Below are positions 26,150 through 35,783 of a stretch of DNA of 51,880 nucleotides, piece after piece. The stretch is from Desulfobacterales bacterium. Lineage in GTDB: Bacteria; Desulfobacterota; Desulfobacteria; Desulfobacterales; JARGFK01. A program made the position numbers and the translations under genes. Each line of letters starts with the position of its first letter. Position 1 is the stretch's first letter. The DNA is taken from contig JARGFK010000022.1 in NCBI GenBank assembly GCA_029211065.1, forward strand, positions 1 through 51,880, written 5' to 3'. The notes under the pieces were generated by a model. The model was given only the letters and a program-made list of their open reading frames with translations, ran no database searches and was not told the origin of the DNA.

Positions 26150-27967
26150 ATGTCGAACAAGCTAAAAGAAAAATTATCGCTGCTGCCGCCGCTCCCCGGC
26201 GTTTACCTGATGAAAGACGCCGGCGGCAGCATCATCTACGTGGGCAAGGCCCAAAACCTGAAAAAGCGGATTTCGTCTTACTTCAGAAGTCCAGAACAGC
26301 TTGATCCCAAAACCGGCATGCTGGTTCAAAAGTTATCAACCTTTGAAACAATTATCACCGGCACCGAAAAAGAGGCATTAATTTTAGAGTCGAACCTGAT
26401 CAAGAGGCACAAGCCGAAGTATAATGTCATCTTAAAAGACGATAAACGCTATCCGGCCCTGCGCCTTGATATCCAGAACCCGTATCCCAGTTTGACGATC
26501 GTTCGAAAGATCGGAATGGATGGCGCCATGTATTTCGGCCCGTTTGCATCTGCCCAGGCGGTTCGCCAGACGCTTAAAATAATTCAAAAAACTTTTAAAT
26601 TGCGCAAGTGTAAAATCAGGGAGTTCCGGAACAGGACCCGGCCGTGTTTAAACCATCAGATGGGAATATGTATGGCGCCATGCTCTCTGCCGGTTGATAA
26701 AAATGCATACGATGAGGTCGTCAAGGAAGTCGGACTGTTTTTAAAAGGAAAAACAACCGAATTGATTGAAAAAATCAAAAAACAGATGCAACTGTCAGCC
26801 AAAAATCGGGAATACGAATACGCTGCCGTGCTCCGGGATAAAATGTTCGCCCTCCAAAAAACCCTTGAGAAACAGGTGTCTGTTACGACCGACTTAAAAG
26901 ACAGGGATGTTCTCGCGGTTGCCGCTTCCGAAACAGCATCGGTTCTTCATCTGTTGATGGTACGGGGGGGCTATCTGGTGGGATCCCACCACTTCAATCT
27001 TAGCGGCCGCCTTTCAACGGAGCCTGAAATGCTGAGCGCCTTTTTACGCCAGTTCTACGACAACAACCACTTTATCCCCGGGGAAATTCTGGTACCGGTC
27101 CTGCCGGAAGATGCTGCGGTATTTGAGGACTGGCTTGGGGATATCAAAGGGGCGCGTGTTAAAATTTTGGCGCCCAGACGGGGCGAGAAGGTTCGCTTGA
27201 TCAAAATGGCCCGTCAGAACGCCCACAACAGGTTGAAAGATTTAGTGGCGCTGCAGACGGCTGAAATGGACATTCTCCTTCGTCTGCAATACAAGCTTCG
27301 GATGGACCGCCTGCCGTTACAGATAGAATGCATTGACAATTCCAATATTTCAGGGCGACAACCGGTCGCTGCCATTGTGGTTTTTATTAATGGAAAACCG
27401 CAAAAATCTTCATACCGCAAATACATCTTAACATCCGTTTCCGGACCGGACGACTATGCCTACATGGCGGAAGTCCTGAGACGCCGCTTCGGAAAAGGAT
27501 CGGATTCTCTTCCCTATCCGGACGTTCTGCTTGTGGACGGCGGCAAGGGACAATTGAATATTGGTGTGACCGTACTGAAAGCACTCGATATAGAAAATGC
27601 GTTCAAGGTTATCGGGATTGCTAAAAAAGATGACATAAAAGGAGAGGCTTCAGACAAGGTCTATCAGCCGGGCAGGGCCAATCCGATTGATTTCAACAGG
27701 GATAAAGACCTGCTGTTTTTCCTGCAGCGCATCAGAGATGAGGCCCATCGGTTCGCCATTGACTTTCACCGCAAGCGGCACCGGTCTGATGCCATGCAAT
27801 CGATATTGGATACGGTCCCCGGTATTGGAAAACAAAGGAAAAAAAAGCTGCTGAAACATTTCGGCAGCACCAAAAATATCCGGGCAGCTACCCTTGAAGA
27901 ACTGTGTAGGCTGCCCGGTATAAACGACAGTATCGCCAGATCGATAAAAGACAAACTGGCGGAATGA
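26150..27967 (+). CDS. uvrC: Excinuclease ABC subunit C
   Basis: A 605-residue dual endonuclease that makes the 3' and 5' cuts around DNA damage. The N-terminal GIY-YIG domain (about 10-95) reads GVYLMKDAGGSIIYVGKA. A UVR motif lies near 205-240 (YEYAAVLRDKMFALQ). The RNase H-like C-terminal nuclease holds IECIDNSNISG (about 385-395) and LLVDGGKGQL (about 460-469). The last 50 residues form a helix-hairpin-helix pair (ILDTVPGIGKQRKKKLL and LCRLPGIND). The open frame extends back into uvrB, but ATG 26150, one base after the uvrB stop, gives the conserved N-terminus. Length matches E. coli UvrC (610). Confidence 0.97.
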   Translation: MSNKLKEKLSLLPPLPGVYLMKDAGGSIIYVGKAQNLKKRISSYFRSPEQLDPKTGMLVQKLSTFETIITGTEKEALILESNLIKRHKPKYNVILKDDKRYPALRLDIQNPYPSLTIVRKIGMDGAMYFGPFASAQAVRQTLKIIQKTFKLRKCKIREFRNRTRPCLNHQMGICMAPCSLPVDKNAYDEVVKEVGLFLKGKTTELIEKIKKQMQLSAKNREYEYAAVLRDKMFALQKTLEKQVSVTTDLKDRDVLAVAASETASVLHLLMVRGGYLVGSHHFNLSGRLSTEPEMLSAFLRQFYDNNHFIPGEILVPVLPEDAAVFEDWLGDIKGARVKILAPRRGEKVRLIKMARQNAHNRLKDLVALQTAEMDILLRLQYKLRMDRLPLQIECIDNSNISGRQPVAAIVVFINGKPQKSSYRKYILTSVSGPDDYAYMAEVLRRRFGKGSDSLPYPDVLLVDGGKGQLNIGVTVLKALDIENAFKVIGIAKKDDIKGEASDKVYQPGRANPIDFNRDKDLLFFLQRIRDEAHRFAIDFHRKRHRSDAMQSILDTVPGIGKQRKKKLLKHFGSTKNIRAATLEELCRLPGINDSIARSIKDKLAE

Positions 27968-28015
27968 CTTTTATTCGCCTTCGCCTGAATACCCTGCTGC
28001 TGGCTGCGGGGAGCT

Positions 28016-29244
<1,229 letters not shown>

Positions 29245-30171
29245 ATGGATATTAAAACTCAGATTAAAACCTTGATTCAGGAAGCAGAGCTTTATCGGAC
29301 CCAGGGCCTGCTGAAAGAGTCAAAAGTTAAATATAACAAAATTCTTTCCCTCATCAAGTCAAGCGTCCAGATTAAAAATCGAGAAAGTCTGATGGGTAGT
29401 ATAACCAGAAAAATCGTAGCGCTTGATAACGAGATCTTGAAACTGGCAAAGGCTCCGTCGATCATAGAAATCCCTGAAAAAATACAGGATCTTATTAAGA
29501 AGCAGTTTGCCTTCGCCGCCAAAGATGAAGATTCTGCGGCCATTGAAGGGGCAATCGCGCTGGCAAAGTTCGGCCAATTCGAAAGGGCATTAAAAGAGTT
29601 TAATTTGCTCCTCGATAAAGATGCGGTCAGGGTCGTCGCCGCCAAAAACATCATTCGGTGCTGTATGACACGCACGTCTGTTGAGGATGCGGTAACGGAG
29701 TATGAGAAGTGGCTTTCCGGCGGCAAGTTCAGTTCATCCCAGTTAAACAGTGTGCGTTCTTTTCTGGGAGATATTCTGGCAAAAAAAGGAATTGCCAAAA
29801 CCCTATCCCCCGTACCTGATAACGAACCGCCAGAGAAGATAGAAAACGCGCCGGATGAGGAATTGCCGGAAGAAGAGTATCTTGATATCAGCGCGATTAA
29901 AGTCACACTTGAAGACGGTCCCCAAAAGGGAAAATCCCTTGAGTTCGATGTAAACTTTCAATCCGGAAATGTTTTGAGCCTGATTATTTCAAGCAGGGAT
30001 AAATCTTTAATTGACAATTTAGCGGTCGGTCTAAAGTTATCTAATGTCCAATTTTTCTCACCGATAGCTATTTTTGAAGGCACCGGGATTATTGCCGAAA
30101 AGACCCAGATCGGCACCGGCCCCAAAAGAGGGGATTACAGTCTGGATATTAAGATCTTGTCGACCAACTGA
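29245..30171 (+). CDS. Helical-repeat protein with unknown C-terminal domain
   Basis: A 308-residue protein with no signal peptide or membrane helix. Residues 1-190 are strongly helical, with TPR-like pairs (EAELYRTQGLLKESKVKYNKIL at 12-33, split by a turn; FGQFERALKEFNLLL near 110-125). A low-complexity acidic linker (about 190-215, rich in Glu, Pro, Asp) leads to a beta-rich domain (about 220-308), which I do not recognise. It may be PilZ-like in fold, a guess from size and position. The start at ATG 29245 follows GAGAGGA at 6-12 bases; an upstream in-frame ATG at 29173 has no such site. First gene of the GTPase signalling cluster; 41 bp before the GTPase. Confidence 0.78.
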   Translation: MDIKTQIKTLIQEAELYRTQGLLKESKVKYNKILSLIKSSVQIKNRESLMGSITRKIVALDNEILKLAKAPSIIEIPEKIQDLIKKQFAFAAKDEDSAAIEGAIALAKFGQFERALKEFNLLLDKDAVRVVAAKNIIRCCMTRTSVEDAVTEYEKWLSGGKFSSSQLNSVRSFLGDILAKKGIAKTLSPVPDNEPPEKIENAPDEELPEEEYLDISAIKVTLEDGPQKGKSLEFDVNFQSGNVLSLIISSRDKSLIDNLAVGLKLSNVQFFSPIAIFEGTGIIAEKTQIGTGPKRGDYSLDIKILSTN

Positions 30172-30212
30172 TTAGAATCGATAGCAGTTCAGTGGTGTGG
30201 AGTTTATTTCAG

Positions 30213-30824
30213 ATGGCTATTTTTAATTTGAAAAATAGAGAGATTGAATGTAAAATTGTTTTTTACGGACCCGGCCGATGCGGTAAGACAACCAATCTTG
30301 AGTATATCCACAAGACATTTAAGAAACAGGTGGCAGGTGAAATGGTATCGGTCAACACGGAAGGAGACCGGACCTTATATTTTGATTTTTTACCCATGGG
30401 ACTTGGTAAAATCAAAGGGTGTGATGTACGTGTACAACTGTACACGGTGCCCGGACAGGTGCAGTATCGCTCGACCCGAAAGCTTGTTTTGATGGGGGTT
30501 GACGCCATCGTATTTGTAGCAGACTCCCTGGAGGTCAGGCGTGAAAAAAATATGCTTTCGTTAAAAGATTTGCAGGATAATCTGAAAGAATACAATCTCA
30601 GCATTTTTAAAATTCCATTAATAATGCAGTACAACAAACGCGATCTCGCCCAACAGGGGATGCCGCTGATGACAATCGATCAAATGGAGCACGATCTGAA
30701 TCGCCAGTTGAAAGCGCCTTCTTTTGAAGCCAGCGCGTTGTCAGGGCAAGGGGTTGGGGTAACACTGAAGGAATGTTTGAAGCTGACATTGAAATCACTT
30801 CAAAAACAGACAAAATGGGCATAA
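30213..30824 (+). CDS. MglA-like small GTPase
   Basis: A 203-residue Ras-like GTPase of the bacterial MglA/Rup group, which set cell polarity and control motility or secretion machines. The P-loop is GPGRCGKTT (19-27). The switch region includes TLYFDFLPMGLG (about 51-62), where MglA members keep Phe-Leu-Pro. The Walker B-like stretch is LYTVPGQVQYRSTRK (about 75-89), typical of MglA in having TVPGQ in place of DxxGQ. The nucleotide base motif is YNKRDL (about 137-142). Length matches Myxococcus MglA (195). An in-frame upstream ATG/GTG region exists, but MAIFNLKNREI matches MglA N-termini. No MglB/Roadblock GAP gene is seen nearby. Followed after 13 bp by the DUF4388 gene. Confidence 0.9.
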   Translation: MAIFNLKNREIECKIVFYGPGRCGKTTNLEYIHKTFKKQVAGEMVSVNTEGDRTLYFDFLPMGLGKIKGCDVRVQLYTVPGQVQYRSTRKLVLMGVDAIVFVADSLEVRREKNMLSLKDLQDNLKEYNLSIFKIPLIMQYNKRDLAQQGMPLMTIDQMEHDLNRQLKAPSFEASALSGQGVGVTLKECLKLTLKSLQKQTKWA

Positions 30825-30837
30825 CAGCTAAATCGGT

Positions 30838-32004
30838 ATGAGCATCAAGGCGGATCTCTCGGGTAATCTTGGTTTTTTGGGTCTGGTGGACCTTTTGCAG
30901 TTGTTGGGCGCAAATGGAAGTTCAGGAACCCTGCGCTTTCAATGTAAATATGCTGCGGGGCCGGCGGTTGTTTATTTTTCAAAGGGTAATCCCGTCGACG
31001 CTTCCAGCGAATCCCTGAAAGGGCTGGATGCCCTTTACTCGCTATTTGGTTGGACTGAAGGCGAATTTGAGTTCCGTAAGGATGGTATTGAACGAACAAA
31101 GGTAATCCGGAATAGCCGTATGGAAGTCATCCTGGACGGATTGAAAAAATTAGATGACGGGCAGATTAAAAAGCTGGGACCGCAAACACTGGCCCAAGCT
31201 GCGGGTTCAGGCAAAAAAGGGTCGGGGATTCCGGTTATTAAAGGTCCTTTGATCGATTACAACTTTGTTGTTGATGAAGAAGAGTATACCGCCGGCACTT
31301 CCATTGTCGAAGAGGGAAAGCATGGCAACTGGATCTGGGTGGTATTGGAGGGCGTTGTTGATATTGTCAAACAGACCCCCCAAGGGCCCTTGACCATTGT
31401 TCAAATCAGCGAAGGAACTTTTATCGGCAGCATGGCTTCATTTCTGCTCGAGGGAAATATTCGAAGCGCTTCCGCGATTGCCGCCACCAATGTCCAGTTG
31501 GGCGTAATTGATGCGCAACGGATTTCCAGTGAATACGCCCGCTTATCACCTGAATTTAAAGGACTTTTAAAAAGTTTAGATAACCGCATGGTTCAGGTGA
31601 GTGATCGCATCGTTGATTTTCATCTTAAAACGAATAAAGCCAAAGCGCTTATTCAATCGATGAAACTGGTACTGAAACAGGGTGATAAAAAAGAAAAATT
31701 TTACGTCATTACGGCCGGTAAAGCATGTGTGGTCCGAACCTCAGATAAGGCGAATGTTCCGCTGGTTTTATTAGAGCGTGATGATTATTTCGGATATCAT
31801 CCCTTCTTAGACATGGGACAAGAACCTTATTCGGCTTCCATCGCAGGGTCGGAAAATCTTACCGTAAAAGAAATTGATCTTGCAAAAATTCACACTGAGT
31901 ATGATCAACTCTCCACGACGGTAAAGCATCTGATTGAAAACATTGCCGCCAATATATCGATAACGACGTTGGCGGCCACCGATCTTTTCAAGAAAATGAA
32001 ATGA
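30838..32004 (+). CDS. DUF4388 protein with two cyclic-nucleotide-binding-like domains
   Basis: A 388-residue cytoplasmic protein. Residues 1-110 match DUF4388 (PATAN-like), opening with ADLSGNLGFLGLVDLLQLLG and continuing with SSGTLRF and FSKGNPVDA. Such domains are found in Myxococcus-type response regulators and GTPase partners. Two cNMP-binding-like beta-roll domains follow, near 135-255 and 285-375. The first keeps an Arg in the phosphate cassette (GNIRSASAIA) but has Ser where Glu is usual (IGSMASF). The second lacks both (FGYHPFL, EPYSASIAG). Real cAMP binding is therefore doubtful. Position next to the MglA-like GTPase suggests it is an effector, GAP-like partner or scaffold. That is inference. 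Confidence 0.85.
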   Translation: MSIKADLSGNLGFLGLVDLLQLLGANGSSGTLRFQCKYAAGPAVVYFSKGNPVDASSESLKGLDALYSLFGWTEGEFEFRKDGIERTKVIRNSRMEVILDGLKKLDDGQIKKLGPQTLAQAAGSGKKGSGIPVIKGPLIDYNFVVDEEEYTAGTSIVEEGKHGNWIWVVLEGVVDIVKQTPQGPLTIVQISEGTFIGSMASFLLEGNIRSASAIAATNVQLGVIDAQRISSEYARLSPEFKGLLKSLDNRMVQVSDRIVDFHLKTNKAKALIQSMKLVLKQGDKKEKFYVITAGKACVVRTSDKANVPLVLLERDDYFGYHPFLDMGQEPYSASIAGSENLTVKEIDLAKIHTEYDQLSTTVKHLIENIAANISITTLAATDLFKKMK

Positions 32005-32074
32005 ACAACGGGACCGTGAAGCTTTATGGAAAGTTTTAATCCCAAAACATCGAGAGATAGGAGATAGGACCCTG

Positions 32075-32413
32075 ATGACGTCAAAAGAACAAAGAAAAGC
32101 CGTTAGAATCAATTCTCTGAATCTGTCTTATATCGGTATTGATGAAAACAATGTGACCGTAAAACAGGCAATGGGTCGAACACTGAATGTGTCCGAAAAT
32201 GGAATCCTGATGGAAACCCATTTCCCGATAGATTCAAAACAGATCGTATCACTATCCCTAGCGTTGGAAGATGAGCTGATCGATATGAAGGGTGAGGTTG
32301 TTTATTCCCGACCGGGCGAAGATGACAAGTATGAAACCGGGATTAAGTTTATCGAGGTGAAAGAAGCATCACAGTTGATACTGAAAAAATATATTCAGGC
32401 ATTCAAAAAATAA
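32075..32413 (+). CDS. PilZ domain protein (c-di-GMP receptor candidate)
   Basis: A 112-residue single PilZ domain. The N-terminal motif RKAVR (residues 7-11) and the NVSENGILMET strand (about 38-48, the D/NxSxxG motif) are the two c-di-GMP contacts of the family, both present. Length matches stand-alone PilZ proteins. GGAG about 10 bases before the ATG supports the start. It follows the DUF4388 gene after 70 bp and probably links the GTPase cluster to c-di-GMP level. Target (flagellum, pili or exopolysaccharide) is not shown by sequence. Confidence 0.88.
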   Translation: MTSKEQRKAVRINSLNLSYIGIDENNVTVKQAMGRTLNVSENGILMETHFPIDSKQIVSLSLALEDELIDMKGEVVYSRPGEDDKYETGIKFIEVKEASQLILKKYIQAFKK

Positions 32414-32518
32414 ATGTGAATTTTTCAAATTTGGCGCATCCTGTTTGTTGACGTTTCCTAATTATTTTCTCTCCGGAAGACCATCTTTTCTACATTTTTT
32501 TGTCGGATTAATCGATTA

Positions 32519-32998
32519 ATGAAAATCGGGGTTATTTCTGATACGCATTTGTCTGAACCCGATGAGCGCCTTTACCGACTGGCGGATCATATCTTCGCTG
32601 ATGCTGATATGATTCTGCATGCCGGCGATCTCGTCAACCTAGCGGTTTTAAAGGTTTTTTCCGATAAAAAAGTTATATCGGTTCGTGGGAATATGGATCG
32701 ACAAGAAGTCGCTGCAAAGCTTCCGGATAAAGAGATCATCGCAGTCGGTAGATTTCGCATCGGGCTGATTCATGGATGGGGATCTCCCCGGGGGATAGAG
32801 GACAAAATAAAGGGGTGCTTTACGGATGTAAATGCCATTGTTTATGGGCATACCCATAAAGCCGCAAACCACCTAAAAGATGGGCTTCTTTTTTTTAATC
32901 CCGGCGCTTTTTCAGGAACATTCCTGATGGGGCGAAACCGTTCGGTCGGGGTTCTGATTGTATCTGACACGATCGAAGGGGCTATCATAAGATTATAA
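32519..32998 (+). CDS. YfcE/MJ0936-type metallophosphodiesterase
   Basis: A 159-residue calcineurin-like phosphoesterase. The metal-binding motifs are in order: SDTH (7-10), HAGD (about 35-38), RGNMD (about 57-61), HGW (about 83-85) and GHTHK (about 110-114). Size fits the YfcE/MJ0936 family of small phosphodiesterases with two metal ions. Natural substrates are unsettled; members cleave model phosphodiesters, and a cyclic nucleotide substrate is possible but not shown. It lies about 105 bp after the PilZ gene in the same direction and may belong to the signalling cluster or be independent. No clear ribosome binding site. Confidence 0.85.
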   Translation: MKIGVISDTHLSEPDERLYRLADHIFADADMILHAGDLVNLAVLKVFSDKKVISVRGNMDRQEVAAKLPDKEIIAVGRFRIGLIHGWGSPRGIEDKIKGCFTDVNAIVYGHTHKAANHLKDGLLFFNPGAFSGTFLMGRNRSVGVLIVSDTIEGAIIRL

Positions 32999-33121
32999 GT
33001 GTTTTTTTGAGGATCATGTTTCCCCTTGTTTTTTGCTCTTGGTGCGGTATATAAAATTAATTTTTTTGGGGGTTCAGTTCATTGGGTTAAACACGGACAA
33101 CACAATCTGGAGGGGGTTTAA

Positions 33122-34018
33122 ATGCTGAAAACAGTGAAACAAACCGATTTTCCGACATTAAAGTTACTAAAACGCGGCAAAGTGAGAGATATTTATGACC
33201 TGGACGACAGCCTGCTGATGGTTGCGACCGACCGAATTTCGGCATTTGACGTGATCATGCCGGATCCCATACCCGAAAAGGGGAAAATTTTAACACAAAT
33301 ATCACTTTTTTGGTTCAATCAGATGGCATCCATTGTCCCAAATCATATAATCTCCAGCAATATTGATGACTATCCATCCGCCTGTCAGCCCTATGCCGAC
33401 ATCCTTCGGGGCCGCAGCATGCTTGTAAAAAAAGCCGAGCCGCTGCCGATTGAATGCATTGTCAGGGGATATTTATCCGGCTCCGGTTGGACATCATATC
33501 AGGAATCCGGTACCATTTGCGACATAAAACTCCCCAAAGGCCTTAAGGAATCCGACAAACTTCCCGAGCCGCTTTATACACCTTCTACAAAAGCTGAGGC
33601 CGGATCACATGATATGAATATCGATTTCAATGAAACCGTCAAAAAAATCGGCAAGCCGTTGGCCGAAAAAGTAAAACAGCTTAGCTTTCTGGTTTATAAA
33701 AAAGGCGCTGAATTCGCAGAAAAAAGAGGAATTATCATCGCGGATACCAAATTCGAATTCGGACTGGTCGGCGAAGATGTGTTGCTCATCGATGAAGTAT
33801 TGACGCCGGATTCATCCAGATTTTGGCCCAAAGCACATTATCGATCCGGTGGTTCCCAACAGAGTTTCGACAAACAATATCTCAGGGACTATTTACTGTC
33901 TATCAAATGGGACAAAAAACCGCCGGCGCCGCCGCTGCCCAAAGAAGTCGTCAACAATACACGTATAAAATATCTTGAAGCGCTTGAAATGCTTGCCGGT
34001 ACTCAAAATGCGCTTTGA
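33122..34018 (+). CDS. purC: SAICAR synthase (phosphoribosylaminoimidazole-succinocarboxamide synthase)
   Basis: A 298-residue enzyme of purine synthesis that couples CAIR and aspartate using ATP. The N-terminal [11 protein letters not shown] (about 19-29), [17 protein letters not shown] (about 36-52), [12 protein letters not shown] (about 112-123) and [15 protein letters not shown] (about 222-236) motifs are intact. The longer 290-300 residue form, like yeast-type enzymes, is common in Desulfobacterota. CTGGAGGGGG lies about 5 bases before the ATG. The 3' end overlaps the ParB-like gene by 11 bp, so the two are co-transcribed despite unrelated functions. Confidence 0.96.
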   Translation: MLKTVKQTDFPTLKLLKRGKVRDIYDLDDSLLMVATDRISAFDVIMPDPIPEKGKILTQISLFWFNQMASIVPNHIISSNIDDYPSACQPYADILRGRSMLVKKAEPLPIECIVRGYLSGSGWTSYQESGTICDIKLPKGLKESDKLPEPLYTPSTKAEAGSHDMNIDFNETVKKIGKPLAEKVKQLSFLVYKKGAEFAEKRGIIIADTKFEFGLVGEDVLLIDEVLTPDSSRFWPKAHYRSGGSQQSFDKQYLRDYLLSIKWDKKPPAPPLPKEVVNNTRIKYLEALEMLAGTQNAL

Positions 34019-34967
34019 CAACAAAATTGTTCCATTGTCATCTATTGATCTTTCCGATCAAACGTTTCGCATTACAACTGAAGGGCATATCGTCGAACTG
34101 GCTGAATCTCTGAAACTGTTGGGGCTGATTCACCCCCCCTTGCTGATGGGAAAAGGGGAGATATTCACCGTCCTTAGCGGTTTTCGACGGATTCAAGCCG
34201 GTCAATATCTTGGATGGCCAACTCTTCCGGCCAGGATTGCGGACCCTGAGACAGAAAAATTGGCGTACGCTCAGTTTGCCATTGCGGATAATGCCCAGCA
34301 GCGCCAATTGAATCTCATCGAAGCGTCCCGGTCGCTGAATCTTTTGTCGGGTTTTTATCACGAGCCGGAAAAACTGGCAAAGGCAGCGGCTTCTCTCGCC
34401 CTGCCGGGGAATCTTGCGGTCATCAAAAAAATTCAAAAATTATGCCGATTGCCGCAGTTTGTCCAGGAACTGATTGTCGCAGGTGTCATATCGCTGTCCA
34501 TGGCGTTGGATCTTGAAAAAATCTCCCAAGAAGCGTGTACCGCATTTGCCGGTATATTCAATGAATTGCGACTGAGTCTCGCCAAACAGCGCGAAATATT
34601 TACCCTGGTTAAAGAAATCGCGCTGCGCGAAGAAAAGGACTATATGGCGATCCTGTCGGAAACGGAGATTGGCCGGATTCTGACCGATGAAAATGATAAC
34701 CACGCCCAAAAGACTTCAAAGGTAAGATTTTATCTAAAACAGCGACGGTTTCCGGCGCTTGTTGAGGCGGAAAATAAGTTTGCGGAATTCAAAAGAAACT
34801 TGTCCCTTGGCAGCCATTTCGAGCTGATACCACCCGCTGATTTTGAGGGCGCCAAACACGTTATCCGGCTGCATTTTAATAGCCTGGATGAGCTCGAATC
34901 GCATCAGTCCGCCTTGGCGGGGCTCATTGAAAATACCCATTTTATCAAATATTGGTCCTGTATTTAA
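34008..34967 (+). CDS. ParB-like nuclease-domain protein
   Basis: A 319-residue protein whose N-terminal about 100 residues match the ParB/Sulfiredoxin-like domain. [10 protein letters not shown] opens it, and [15 protein letters not shown] (about 58-72) holds the GFRR motif used for CTP in ParB proteins. The middle region (about 100-200) is helical and could hold a helix-turn-helix ([22 protein letters not shown]). The C-terminal 100 residues are unassigned. There is no parA neighbour, so it is unlikely to be the main chromosome partition protein. The frame opens at 33975, but ATG 34008, 11 bp inside purC, gives the conserved start. Role unknown. Confidence 0.75.
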   Translation: MRFDNKIVPLSSIDLSDQTFRITTEGHIVELAESLKLLGLIHPPLLMGKGEIFTVLSGFRRIQAGQYLGWPTLPARIADPETEKLAYAQFAIADNAQQRQLNLIEASRSLNLLSGFYHEPEKLAKAAASLALPGNLAVIKKIQKLCRLPQFVQELIVAGVISLSMALDLEKISQEACTAFAGIFNELRLSLAKQREIFTLVKEIALREEKDYMAILSETEIGRILTDENDNHAQKTSKVRFYLKQRRFPALVEAENKFAEFKRNLSLGSHFELIPPADFEGAKHVIRLHFNSLDELESHQSALAGLIENTHFIKYWSCI

Positions 34968-35158
34968 TCGGCATCAACGCGGATATAAAGATTTTTAACT
35001 GCGATCCGTAAGTTCGACATTTCTCTTTGCTTTTAGGGATTCAACATGCTATGCACGAAGACGATGTCAACATTTAGAGATGATTGTTTTTTTCCGACCG
35101 TGAATATTCGAACCGCTGATACGATGTGGATCCCTGCCCGATTTCAAAGGAGGTGGAC

Positions 35159-35770
35159 ATGGCTGTGATTACTATTTCCCGACAGTTTGGCGCCGGAGGT
35201 AAAACCCTGGGGGATATGGTCGCAAAAAAAATGAACTATTCCTTTGTCGACAATGAAATCATTCAGATGGTCGCCAAAAAGGCGAAAGTTTCCACCCATT
35301 GGGTGGAGTCCATTGAGAAAGAAGCCGGCGGCAAGTTATTAAAGTTTATGACCGGACTGGTTTCAAAAAACCTGGTGGAGCGTATCCTTGATGAAAAGCG
35401 CGGATATATTGACGAAGAGATTTTTGTCGATCTTTTGAATAAAATCATCGTTCAGATCGCCGATGAAGGAAATGCCGTCATTTTAGGCCGGGGCGGGCAA
35501 TATATTTTAAGAGATCGCGAAGACACTTTTCATGTACTCCTGATTGCCCACCTGAATGACCGTATCCGGTTTATGGAAGAGCATTATGACCTCTCGACCG
35601 CCCAGGCCACCCAGGCCGTAAACAGAGAGGACAAAAGACGCAGCAACTTATATCGAAAATTCGGCAAAGAAGACTATGACCACCCCGACCTTTATCACCT
35701 GGTACTCAACATGAGCAAACTCACGTTGGAAAAGGCGCGCGACCTTACTTGCGATTTGATAAAGAAGTAA
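35159..35770 (+). CDS. Cytidylate kinase-like family protein
   Basis: A 203-residue P-loop protein of the cytidylate-kinase-like group (AAA_26 type). The P-loop-like segment SRQFGAGGKTLGDMVA (about 7-22) begins right after the first strand ITI. GRGGQYIL (about 115-122) is followed by a helix rich in Arg and Asp (HLNDRIRFMEEH), the lid region. True CMP kinases are longer and keep a different nucleotide pocket, so the substrate is unknown. A very strong AAGGAGG is 5 bases before ATG 35159; the frame extends upstream without support. It stands before the radical SAM gene with 13 bp spacing. Confidence 0.82.
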   Translation: MAVITISRQFGAGGKTLGDMVAKKMNYSFVDNEIIQMVAKKAKVSTHWVESIEKEAGGKLLKFMTGLVSKNLVERILDEKRGYIDEEIFVDLLNKIIVQIADEGNAVILGRGGQYILRDREDTFHVLLIAHLNDRIRFMEEHYDLSTAQATQAVNREDKRRSNLYRKFGKEDYDHPDLYHLVLNMSKLTLEKARDLTCDLIKK

Positions 35771-35783
35771 AGGGCCTGTCCCA

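Noticed and set aside
27968-28015. Terminator between uvrC and mdh
   Set aside because: The GC-rich stretch near 27990-28010 does not form a perfect stem with a clear T-tract in either direction.
29292-29906. 204-codon frame opposite the helical-repeat gene
   Set aside because: Low-complexity Ser/Leu composition typical of a reverse-strand shadow.
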